A stretch of DNA of 64,000 nt, taken from positions 1 through 64,000 of the forward strand of contig JARLGV010000072.1 of assembly GCA_031292555.1 (NCBI GenBank), read 5' to 3'. Each line of letters opens with the position of its first letter. Positions within the stretch are counted from its first letter, which is position 1. The notes beneath the pieces are model-generated. The model saw only the letters and a list, made by a program, of their open reading frames with translations. It was not told the DNA's origin and did no database searches. Shown here piece after piece: positions 9,301-17,800 of the stretch. The DNA comes from Fimbriimonas sp. GTDB taxonomy: Bacteria > Armatimonadota > Fimbriimonadia > Fimbriimonadales > Fimbriimonadaceae. Both the position numbers and the translations under genes were made by a program.

Positions 9301-9803
9301 GGGGACGATAGGATCTGCCCATGCGACTTGACAACTTGATTGACATTACCGAGTGAATCCACGGCATAGAGCCAGCCATCTTCGCAGCCTACGTAGACAT
9401 ATCCATCGCTCGAAATCGCAGGCGACGAATAAACCCATTGCGGGAAGGTCGCCTTGTACCTCAGGTTTCCATCTGGATAGATCGCGTATAGATGATTGTC
9501 GTCCGAACCGATGTAAACCGTCCCGTCAGCTCCGATTGCGGGCGACGACGAAACAAAGAAGCCGGTTTGGACCTGCCACCTTATTTGGCCGTTAGATCCC
9601 CCATAGGGGCTTTGCGAAGTGTTCCGATTGTCACCGTGGAATTTGGGCCAAATCGCATTCGTCTGGTAGTCCTTGTGGACTATCCGTTTCGCGATTACGA
9701 GGCCGTCCGGATCTGGTTTCCGGTTGAAGGAGTTGGTTTGGCCAAAAGAAGAAAGGGCCAGAACGATCGACATGAGCATCGTCGCAAGTCGGGTTCGTTG
9801 CAT
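6342..9803 (-). CDS. Secreted PQQ-type beta-propeller with eight Ig-like modules
   Basis: 1153 residues. A signal peptide (about 1-25) is followed by WPKFHGDNRNTS and eight propeller blades (about 75-390), each with a SSPAIGxDGTxYxGSxDxxLYAL core as in PQQ/BamB-like propellers. From about residue 398 come eight Ig-like modules of about 85 residues (xxVGGxxxxxGTVTLxxPAPxGG ... VPxxVTVPAG). From module 3 onwards they alternate between a type beginning SIVGGDxP and a type containing LNGKxGPSG. There is no membrane anchor, sortase or PEP-CTERM signal; the protein ends in the last module. Likely an exported surface or matrix protein whose propeller binds a ligand on a stalk; enzymatic activity is not indicated. 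First of three tandem paralogues, each separately transcribed to judge by the spacing. Confidence 0.85.
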   Translation of the reverse strand: MQRTRLATMLMSIVLALSSFGQTNSFNRKPDPDGLVIAKRIVHKDYQTNAIWPKFHGDNRNTSQSPYGGSNGQIRWQVQTGFFVSSSPAIGADGTVYIGSDDNHLYAIYPDGNLRYKATFPQWVYSSPAISSDGYVYVGCEDGWLYAVDSLGNVNQVVKSHGQILSSPAIDSSGRIFFGSEDSYVHCVYGGNWQWSYQTGGEVDASPAIGPDGTVYIGSMDGYLYALSPTNGHLNWRFQTGYLILGAAAVGADGTIYVGSYDGYFYAINPDGSQKWRYFVGNLIFAAPSIAPDGTIYIGAYDNRMYAFRPDGTVKWTFLTGGTINSAPAIGADGTIYFGSCDSNLYALDSNGNLLWQFPTGYNIYSNPAIGPDGTVYFGSWDCCIYALGTSVNTIPVAGVAVNPTSVPGGTFAVGTVTISSPAPKGGDLVMLSATDTNASVPPFVTVPAGATQVTFNVTTKAVSSSDIVVITAKSGSASANTGLTVQPAFVSALGLFPTIIGGGGTSTGTVTLSGPAGPSGNVVTLTSSNTAVATVPSTVTVAAGKTSATFTVTGLDGPGSQTSTITATGGGQTATATITVNPETLLSVSASQLSIVGGDFPTGKVTLSAPAPAGGDIILLSSNDPCVTVPATITIAGGSTSTTFTVVTAGVDTNHAVTIAAQFGSAIKSCGLFVTPASVMSMTINPSSVVGGSMAVVTGTINLNGKAGPSGTVVNLASSDPNVVIVASSVTVAPASAHATIGFWVNSVNVSETVTVIASNPGGSAQANLTVNPGVITSVASSQPSIVGGDYPNLTVAISVPAPGGGAVISLGSNNPAIQPPATVTIPAYSKFITVPLPTLGVDATTSGTITATYGLSTKTCNQSLVPAVVMAVNVTPNAVVGGISAVTGKVDLNGKAGPSGIIVTLTSSLPGAASVPATITIPAGAAHGTFAVTTFTVGAAQSVTVTASSQGGSATTTLTVNPDGLIGFTVAPSSIVGGDFPTGTVTLSAAAPLGGTVVSLASSSTSIVPPATVTIPAGSASANFLVPTLGVDGITPVTLTATLGTISINFSEALVPAWVLSVTTVPSTVKGGANVTGTIVLNGKSGPSGTVVSLTSSNAGVASVPATVTVPALSSHVSFTITTSTVVVSQAVTITATNQGKSSTSTLTVTP

Positions 9804-10063
9804 GGCCCAATAATATCATTTTTGCCTACAACACTATGTTACAGATTACAGAATGGACTTTTGATGCCATCGGCTAAATCATGATCCTGTATCACTTAAC
9901 AAGTAAAGGGTTTCGGGCGAGGCGATAAGGGGGGACTCTCCGCGCCAGGCGACGAGGCGAATAGACACTGGCACGAGCAAGATCGCTTAGGCGGGGTGGG
10001 TGAGTTGCCTCCCCCACCCCGCCACTTTCGCCCATTTGCGCCATCGCCTAGTGCAAAGCGCCC
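9804..10063. other. Intergenic region with recurring AGGCGA motifs
   Basis: This stretch upstream of the first PQQ/Ig gene holds AGGCGATAAGGGG (9920-9932) and CAGGCGACGAGGCGA (9946-9960). Both occur again in the gap before the third PQQ/Ig gene: the 15-mer in direct orientation at 14742-14756, the 13-mer inverted at 14838-14850. The part near 9804-9900 is AT-richer and probably contains the promoter of the gene starting at 9803. No gene is visible here. Confidence 0.6.
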
Positions 10064-10363
10064 CTACGGGTTGACGGTCAGAGTCGTCGTGGACGACTTG
10101 CCTTGGTTCGTTGCAGTGACCGTGATGCTTTGGGTAGTACCCACTGACAGTGTCGAGACGCTGAATGTTGCATGCGCATTTCAACCTGGCCCCTTGACCG
10201 ACATTGGTTCTGCCACTACTGTGGCAACGGACCCGGTAAAAGTCACGACCGTTCCGAAGGACAAGCCGTTCCATTCAGTTTCCCCGCTCATCCGTCTTTG
10301 AGTCACGAGTGCCGATAGCGCTATGGTCGTAGCCAACCGAGCAGCGCGATCTGGCGCAAGCAC
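10064..10363 (-). pseudogene. Decayed C-terminal Ig-like module fragment
   Basis: Translating the minus strand in one frame gives a recognisable but damaged Ig-like module. It starts near WNGLSFGTVVTFTG, meets an in-frame TGA at 10181-10183, and continues with NAHATFSVSTLSVGTTQ to a natural stop at 10064 after TLTVNP. The last part closely matches the end of the neighbouring gene (ITATNQGKSSTSTLTVTP). The expected VGG start of the module is not preserved. I read this as the remnant of a former Ig-repeat gene, or of the end of the gene now stopping at 10413, left by duplication or recombination. Not expected to give a product. Confidence 0.75.
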
Positions 10364-10394
10364 GACCGACTCGGCCTATGGGCCGAGTCGGTCG
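10363..10394 (-). terminator. 14-bp perfect hairpin after the second PQQ/Ig gene
   Basis: CGACCGACTCGGCC (10363-10376), TATG loop, and the exact complement at 10381-10394. It stands 19 bp past the stop of the gene ending at 10413 and just before the decayed fragment. No T-run follows on the minus strand, but the stem is long and GC-rich. It is the likely transcript end or a stabilising structure. Confidence 0.6.
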
Positions 10395-10412
10395 CTGCGA
10401 TGGCCCTGCAGA

Positions 10413-13400
10413 TTAGGTGATGACGTTAGTTACGAGGAGCGTTGCCGTCACCGTCATGCCGTTGTATGTTGCCGAGATCGTCACCGATTGGCTCGATCCA
10501 ACCGCATAGGTCGTGATCGGGAACGTGATCGAACCGGTCCCAGGGGCGACTGTCGCGGTTGCCGGAACGGTTGCGGCGGAAGTATTCGAGCTTGACAGGC
10601 TGATCACAGCCCCGCTTGGGCCGCTCTTGCCGTTCAAGTGAAAGAGCCCGGTGACCGTAACCGTCGGTCCTCCAACCACGCTCGTCGGGTTGACCGTGAG
10701 CGAAAGCGCCGACGCTGGATTCAGCGTCTGCGTGCAGGTCGCGGATCCGCCGTACATGCCGGTGACAACAACTTGGGTCGTGACGTCTACGCCTCCGGTC
10801 GTAACCGGGAAGCTCGCCGTGGTTGACCCCGCCGCAACCGTAACTGAAGCAGGAACTCCCACGAGCCCGCTATTCGCAGAGGAGAGGGTAACCGATGCGC
10901 CTCCAACTGGAGCCGGAGCGTTGAGCGTCACCACTCCGCCTTGAGGGCTATCGCCACCCACGATTGCGGAAGGGTTGATCTTGATAGTCACGATCGAGCC
11001 CTGCTTGACCGTCAGCAATGCCGTCACGGTCACTCCGTTATAGGACGCAGAAAGCGTCACCGACTGATCCGAGGAGACAGCATAGGTCGTCACCGGGAAC
11101 GTGATTGAGCCCGTTCCAGCCGCGACCGTAACCGTCGCGGGAACCGAGGCTGCAGAGGTGTTGGAACTGGACAGGCTGACAACAGCGCCGCCCGGCCCGC
11201 TCTTGCCGTTTAGGTGGAAGAGCCCGGTTACGGTCGTTGCCGTACCACCAATAACGGTTGTAGGCGAAACAGCGAGAGAGTATGCCGAAGCGGGAAGTAG
11301 CGTCTCAGTGCATGACTGCGATACCAGGTAGGTGCCAGTAACGACAACTTGGGTAGTTGCACTTATTCCGCCGGTCGTTACGGCGAAAGTGGCGGTCGCT
11401 GATCCAGCGGCGACCGTCACCGAACCGGGCACGCTTACGAGTGAGCTGTTGGCTGAACTCAGCGTCACAACGGCGCCGCCTGCAGGGGCCGGAGCATTCA
11501 GCGTCACGGTGCCGCCGTTCGGGCTGTCTCCGCCAACAATCGAAGAGGGAGAGATGCTGATACTGGAGAGTCCGCCTGGAGGATTGACCGTGAGACCTGT
11601 CGAGACCGTCGTCGTGGCGGTTGCGCTGAGCGTCACCCCCTTTGGCGATGTCACGGAGTAGGTCGTAACCGGGAACTGGGCGGTTCCTGCGCCGGCCGGT
11701 ACTGTTACCGTAGCCGGAAGAGTCGCTGCCGACGCAATTGAGCTTGAGAGTGTCACTACGACCCCAGATGGACCGGCCTTGCCGTTCAGGTGGACCGTTC
11801 CCGTTACCGTCGTCGCAGAACCGCCGACCACGACAGTGGGCGATACCGTGACCGAGAGAGCGGACGTAGGCAGCAGGGTTAGGTTACACGTCTTTGTACT
11901 TGCCCCAAACGTCGCGGTTATCGTCGTGGGGGTACTGACGTCGACTCCCAAAGTCTTGACGCTGAACGTTCCGGTGGTCGCTCCACCAGCGACCGTCACG
12001 GTGGCGGGAACGGTGACATAAGGGCTGTTGGTGCTCAGATTGACAACAATGCCGGAGGCGGGGGCCGGAACGCTGATCGTAACGACGCCCGGATTCGGGC
12101 TGTCTCCGCCGACGATAGCGGTCGGAGTTACGCTCACCGACACAATGCTTCCCGGGTTGACAGTTAGCGATGTCGATACCGTCGTATTTGCCGTCCCCGA
12201 TATCGTAACCGGTTGCTGCGATGCCACTGAGTAGGTCGTGACCGGGAACTGAACGCTCGAGGTACTGCCGGCAACTGTCACGGTAGCCGGGACCGAAGCC
12301 GACGACGTGTTCGAACTTGCGAGACTGACGACCACTCCCGATGGGCCCGCCTTCCCGTTCAGCTTTAAAGTGCCGGTAACCGTTGTGGACGATCCGCCAA
12401 CGACGGTATTCGGAGATACGGTCACCCACAAGGCGGACGCGGGAAGAAGTGTAAGGACGCAGTTCTTGGTTGTTGACCCCAACGTCGCCGTGATCGTAAC
12501 TGGCGTATTCGCATCTACTCCGAAGGTCTGAACCACGAAGGACGCCGTCGTGTTACCTGCCGCGACTGTTACCGTAGAAGGCACGACAACAAGGGGGTTG
12601 TCCGTGCTGAGGGTAACGACCGATCCACCTGCCGGTGCGGGCGTGTAGAGCGTCACCGTTCCATTCGGATAGTCTCCGCCAACGATACTCAACTGCGAAG
12701 TTGAAACCCCTTGCAGCCCTCCCGGCGTGACTGTCAGCGTTGCCGATGCTGTCCCGTTGAGGGTTGCCATAACAAGCACTGTCTGCGTCGTTCCCGATGA
12801 TAGTGCTGTGACCGGAAAGGTCGTCGAAAGTGCTCCCGCCGGAACTGTCACGGTTGCCGGAGTAACGGCAATGGTGGAATCCGACGTCTGGAGGTTGACA
12901 ACATCTCCCGAAGGGCCGGCAACGCCATTGAGGGTCACGTTCGCGGTCGATGCGCCGCCGCCCGGAACCGAACTCGGATTAAGTGTGACCAGGATCGGGG
13001 ATGCGGTCTGAACTGTAAGTGTGGCGGTCGCATTGGCGCCGCCGGAAGTCGCCGTAATGATAACTGCCGTGTTTGTCGACACAGGCTTCGTCAGAATATT
13101 GAAATCTGCTGTCGTGGCGCCACCGGGGACCGCCACGAACGGAGGAACGATGACAGAAAGATCTCCGCTGACAAGGGCGACGATATCCCCGCCTGACGGA
13201 GCAGGCGAACTAAGGGTTACGGTACCGGTTGAAGTGTCACCTCCGGTAACCGTATCCGGATTGACGGTCAGGCCACTGACTGGAACGGTGTTTACCTCGG
13301 TTCCAATCGCCAGAATACTGCCCGTCCCGCCCCCGACTCCGTATCCGCCACCCGTCCCGACGTACACGGTTCCAACCGCGCCGATTGCCGGAGAGGACAA

Positions 13401-14591
13401 GCTTGCATCGGATGTAAGGTGCTTCCAAACCAAATTGCCGTACTGATCGAGGCCGTAAATTCCGCCTTTCGATCCGGTTCCGACAACGTAGACCGAGCCA
13501 TCTGAGCCGATGGCAGGCGAGGAGACCGGAGTCGTGTAATCTTGGGCTGAGTCGTTCGTGTAGTAGTGCCAACGTTTCGAGCCGTTGGGGCGTATGGCAT
13601 AGACTCCGCCGTCGTCGCCCTTCACAATGATCGTCCCGTCCGGAGCAACCGCCGGGCAAGACAAATAGTTCTGGTAGCCGGCACTCGTCGTCCAATTGAC
13701 GGAGCCCGAAGTGCTAATGGAATAGAGTCCACTTGACGGTCCGCCGACGTAGATCGTTCCATCCGCACCGATCGAGGCCGGTGATAGATAGCTTTCGCCA
13801 GTGTGGTGACTCCACGCGATCGAACCGGCCGAGGTCACCGCATACACGCCTCCGTTCCCGCCGGTCACATAGATCGTCCCATCCGCGCCGATAGCGGGAC
13901 TAGAGAGGAATCGGTCGCCAGTAGAGCAAGTCCATTCGAGCGCTCCGGCCGAACTCACCGCATAGACCGTGCCATTACCACCGCCCACATAGATCGAACC
14001 GTCGGAACCGATGGCGGTGGCGGACAGGTTGTACGTTCCCGTCGAATAGCTCCAAATCAGGGACCCTGCCGGGCTGGTCGCAAAAACACCGCCGCTCGCG
14101 CCCGAAGTGTAGATGGTGCCGTCCGCACCGATGCACGGAGTAGTCAGTTGCCAATCTCCGGTCGGGCTCGTCCAATTCAGGGCCCCGTCGGAGCCGAGCG
14201 AGTACAAGTTGCCGCTGATATAGCCGGAAATGTAAATCGTGCCATCGGCTCCTACGACGGGCGATGAAAATGAGCTTTCGCTTGGTTCGTTCGCCCAGTA
14301 CACAAGCCCGTTGCTTCCTCCACCCGTTCCAAGCCCCGTATTGGAGCCGTTCGCCTGGAATTTCGGCCAAGGCGCCCCAATCTGGTATCCCCGGCGGTGA
14401 CCCCGGATGGCCGATTCCCGGCTCAAAGCCGGATTGGGCCGGGCGTGAGGTTGAGCCGTCAGTCGTGATTGAGCGAACGCATTCAGCGAAAGGGCGATCG
14501 CCCAAAGTGGCAGGAGGAAACGAAGTAGACGCATCAAGATGCACCTAGCTAACACGAATCCCGTGATATTGGCGTGACAACAGCGTGACAA
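10413..14591 (-). CDS. Secreted PQQ-type beta-propeller with ten Ig-like modules
   Basis: 1392 residues, with signal peptide (hydrophobic stretch LLRFLLPLWAIALSLNAFA). A WPKFQANGSNTG segment precedes eight propeller blades with GADGTIYxxG cores, then ten Ig-like modules run to the C-terminus. Modules 3-10 strictly alternate: type A (IVGGDxP, ending with a single Cys such as TKNCVLTLLPA) and type B (VVGGxxTTVTGxxxLNGKxGPSG, no Cys). The stalk is therefore built of four A-B pairs of about 170 residues, and each pair has one lone cysteine. This could permit disulfides between molecules after export. No anchor is visible. The start may be internal (Met at LMRLLRF) because the signal peptide begins there. 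Function in adhesion or matrix is inferred. Confidence 0.85.
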   Translation of the reverse strand: MSRCCHANITGFVLARCILMRLLRFLLPLWAIALSLNAFAQSRLTAQPHARPNPALSRESAIRGHRRGYQIGAPWPKFQANGSNTGLGTGGGSNGLVYWANEPSESSFSSPVVGADGTIYISGYISGNLYSLGSDGALNWTSPTGDWQLTTPCIGADGTIYTSGASGGVFATSPAGSLIWSYSTGTYNLSATAIGSDGSIYVGGGNGTVYAVSSAGALEWTCSTGDRFLSSPAIGADGTIYVTGGNGGVYAVTSAGSIAWSHHTGESYLSPASIGADGTIYVGGPSSGLYSISTSGSVNWTTSAGYQNYLSCPAVAPDGTIIVKGDDGGVYAIRPNGSKRWHYYTNDSAQDYTTPVSSPAIGSDGSVYVVGTGSKGGIYGLDQYGNLVWKHLTSDASLSSPAIGAVGTVYVGTGGGYGVGGGTGSILAIGTEVNTVPVSGLTVNPDTVTGGDTSTGTVTLSSPAPSGGDIVALVSGDLSVIVPPFVAVPGGATTADFNILTKPVSTNTAVIITATSGGANATATLTVQTASPILVTLNPSSVPGGGASTANVTLNGVAGPSGDVVNLQTSDSTIAVTPATVTVPAGALSTTFPVTALSSGTTQTVLVMATLNGTASATLTVTPGGLQGVSTSQLSIVGGDYPNGTVTLYTPAPAGGSVVTLSTDNPLVVVPSTVTVAAGNTTASFVVQTFGVDANTPVTITATLGSTTKNCVLTLLPASALWVTVSPNTVVGGSSTTVTGTLKLNGKAGPSGVVVSLASSNTSSASVPATVTVAGSTSSVQFPVTTYSVASQQPVTISGTANTTVSTSLTVNPGSIVSVSVTPTAIVGGDSPNPGVVTISVPAPASGIVVNLSTNSPYVTVPATVTVAGGATTGTFSVKTLGVDVSTPTTITATFGASTKTCNLTLLPTSALSVTVSPTVVVGGSATTVTGTVHLNGKAGPSGVVVTLSSSIASAATLPATVTVPAGAGTAQFPVTTYSVTSPKGVTLSATATTTVSTGLTVNPPGGLSSISISPSSIVGGDSPNGGTVTLNAPAPAGGAVVTLSSANSSLVSVPGSVTVAAGSATATFAVTTGGISATTQVVVTGTYLVSQSCTETLLPASAYSLAVSPTTVIGGTATTVTGLFHLNGKSGPGGAVVSLSSSNTSAASVPATVTVAAGTGSITFPVTTYAVSSDQSVTLSASYNGVTVTALLTVKQGSIVTIKINPSAIVGGDSPQGGVVTLNAPAPVGGASVTLSSANSGLVGVPASVTVAAGSTTASFPVTTGGVDVTTQVVVTGMYGGSATCTQTLNPASALSLTVNPTSVVGGPTVTVTGLFHLNGKSGPSGAVISLSSSNTSAATVPATATVAPGTGSITFPITTYAVGSSQSVTISATYNGMTVTATLLVTNVIT

Positions 14592-14862
14592 AATACGAAA
14601 CTCGCCAATTGCCTTGAATTCTGCTTAATTCGGGCCTATCACTGGCCCAATAGTCCTATCCGTGATCGACGTCTTGCGCACGGCCCTCTGCTCTCGGGGC
14701 CAGGCGAACCGCCCCTCAGGCAAGGCGACTCGCTCTGTATCAGGCGACGAGGCGAGGGGATTCTATTTGTCGAATTCTTTGCGCTGCCACGGAGGCAGCG
14801 GCTACGGGGGCTGCGGTCATGCGGAATTTCGCCTCCTCCCCTTATCGCCTAAGCAACCATTG
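14592..14862. other. Intergenic region with inverted GC-rich motifs
   Basis: This 271-bp gap separates the second and third PQQ/Ig genes. It contains the 15-mer CAGGCGACGAGGCGA (14742-14756), the inverted 13-mer CCCCTTATCGCCT (14838-14850), and a GCTGCC/GGCAGC mini-hairpin near 14782-14798. Together they could fold one long imperfect stem. The AT-rich part near 14592-14660 is the presumed promoter of the gene starting at 14591. No coding frame fits. Confidence 0.5.
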
Positions 14863-17800
14863 CTAGTGCGTGACCGCCAGCGCGGTATTCCCCCCGGACG
14901 TGCCGTCGACAGCATAGATGCCGATATTAAGATTCGAGGAGACTGCCTTTGTCGTGATCGGGAACGTCGCGGACGACGAGCCGGCCGGGATCAGGACAGT
15001 TGCGGGAACCCCGACGATGCTCGGAACGCCTACCGACAACGATACGAGCCAGCCTCCAACCGGCGCCGGCGACTTCAGCGTGATCGTGCCCGTCGAACCA
15101 CTTCCCCCGGTGACGCTAGCCGGGCTTACCGACAAGCCCGTGATTTGGTCCCCTGCGAAAGTAACACTGGCCGACTGGCCAGAATTGCCGTCGGACGCAT
15201 AGACACCCGAAGTGTAAGTTCCGGACGTGATTTTCGTCGAGATTGTGAAGTTGACGCTTGTAGCGCCGGCCGGAACAACGACCGTAGCAGGCACGGTGAC
15301 CAAACTGGGAATGCCGACCGTGATCCCCACCGTCCAGCCACCATAGGGCGCAGCTGACCTGAGCGTGATCGTCCCCGTCGTCGAGCTTCCCGCACCGATC
15401 GACGACGGATTGACCGTCAAACTCGCGATTGCATCTCCGACAACTGTCAGCGCTGCCGATTGGGCCGAGTTGCCGTCTGTCGCATAGATCCCCGAGGTAT
15501 AGGTAGCCGATGTTTCCTTCGCCGAAATTGTGAAATTGACGTTGATCGATCCCGCCGGAACGACGACCGTTGCCGGAACCGAGACAATGCTAGGAACACC
15601 GGCCGATAGGTTGACCGTCCAGCCGCCATACGGGGCAGCTGACCGTAGCGTAATCGTTCCTGTAGAGGTTCCACCTCCTCCAATCGACGTGGGGTTCAGG
15701 GTTAGACTCACTATCTGATCGCCGACTATAGTCAACGACGCACTCTGCGCAGAGTTGGCATCCGTCGCGTAGATGCCGGACGTATACGTCGTGGACGTCT
15801 GCTTTGCGGATATCGGGAACGTGACGCTTGTCGCGCCAGCCGGCACAGTTACTGTCGACGGGAGGTTGACGATGCTTGGAACTCCTGCCGCCAAACGGAC
15901 GGCCCAGCCACCGGACGGCGCTGGACCGGCTAACGTGACCGTGCCAGTCGAACTCCCACCGCCACCGATCGTTGTAGGGTTCAGTGACAGTCCCGTCATG
16001 GAATCGCCGATTACGTTTAAGTTACCGCTGTGATAGATAACCGAATCGTGAGCGCTGATCAATGCGGACATCGCCGGGCTGTTGGGGCTCGTTGTCGTTA
16101 AGAACGTCGCTGACGTCGCTCCCGCAGGGACCGTGATCGAAGGCGGGACCGACACATAAGTCGGGCTGGTGCTCACAAGCGAAATCGTCCATCCACCAAC
16201 CGGAGCCGGTCCCCAGAGACTGACGGTTCCCGTCGACGAATTGCCCGCCACAACAGTTGGCGGACTGAACGTGACCGTCGCCAAAGCATAGGTAGATACA
16301 GTCAGAGTGGCGCTTTGGCTCGTGCCTTGGACAGACGCAGTAATGATATTGGTGAACGGTACTTCGTATAACTGTGATGTCGACACAGTGAACGTCGCGC
16401 TCGTGGCTCCAGCAGCAACGGTGACCGTAGCGGGGCAAGACACATAGGTAGGGTATTGGTTCGTCATGTTCACGACCATCCCACCCGTAGGCGCCGGGTT
16501 GCTAAGCGTCACGGTAGCCGTCGACGACGTCCCTCCGAGGATGGTGGATGGACTTAGCGTCAGAGACACGACCCGATATCCGACGATCGTCAGCGACGTG
16601 CTCTGGCTCGAGTTTCCGTCGGTGGCATAGACGCCCGAGGTGTACGAATTCCCGGTCTGAACGGCTGTTATCGTGAAGTTCGTGCTCGTGGCGCCGGCAG
16701 GAACCGTAACGGTTGCCGGAACACTCAAGATACTGGGCACACCGACCGAGAGGTTCACCGGCCAACCTCCGGTTGGGGCGGCCGACTTGAGTGTTACGGT
16801 GCCGGTCGAAGTTCCTCCGCCGATAATCGAAGTGGGATTCACCGAAACGCTCGCGATCGAATCACCGGTCACTGCAAGCGAGACGCTATGGTAGATCACC
16901 GGATCGTGGGCACTGATCAGGCAGTTCAGACTCGGACTGTTCGGCTGGACCGTGATTGTGAAGTTGGCCGTTGTAGCGCCGGCAGGAACCGTGACGGACG
17001 CCGGCAGTCCGACGAAGCTAGGGTTCCCGCTGAGAAGGTAAATCGTCCATCCTCCGGTAGGCGCGGCCGACCAGAGCGTGACCGTACCGGTCGACGTTCC
17101 CCCCGCCGCAATCGAAGTGGGATTCACCGTCACATACTCCAGAGCATACGTCGCGACGGTAAGCGTGGCATTCTGGCTGGAACCTGCAACGGTCGCCGTG
17201 ATCAGGTTCGTGAACGGAACCATATACATCTGCGGCGTCGAAACTGTAAACGTCGTGCTCGTCGCTCCGGCTGGCACCGTGCAGGTCGCCGGGACGGTCA
17301 CATAGGTCGGCCACTGATTAGCGATCGTCACGACCGTACCGCCAACCGGCGCGGGGCCGCTCAAAGTGACTGTCGCCGTCGAGGAGTTTCCACCGATGAT
17401 CGTCGAAGGATTGAGCGTCAAGGACGCGACCGTCGACGTTTGAACGATCAGAACGGCGGTTGCGTTTGCTCCTCCCGATGTCGCCGTGATGGTCGCGCTC
17501 GCGAAAGTCGTAGAGGGATTCGTCGAGATCGTGAACGTGGCGCTGGTCGCTCCCGACGGTACGGTGACGAAGGGCGGAACGACGGCCGACGGATCGCTGC
17601 TTATCAGGCTCACAACGTCGCCGCCCGTCGGGGCTGCCGAAGCCAGGGTCACCGTTGCCGTACTGGAAGAACCGCTAGCGACGACGTTCGGGTTCAGACT
17701 TAGCGACGTTGCTGCGACGGTGGATACTTCCGTTCCCAATGCATACACGCTATAGTCGTACGAGCCAACGTACACGGCGCCGTCGGGGCCAATTGCGGGA

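Noticed and set aside
9987-10301. Two overlapping small plus/minus genes in the gap after the second PQQ/Ig gene
   Set aside because: The region is better explained as a decayed Ig module with an internal stop; the other frames have no independent support.
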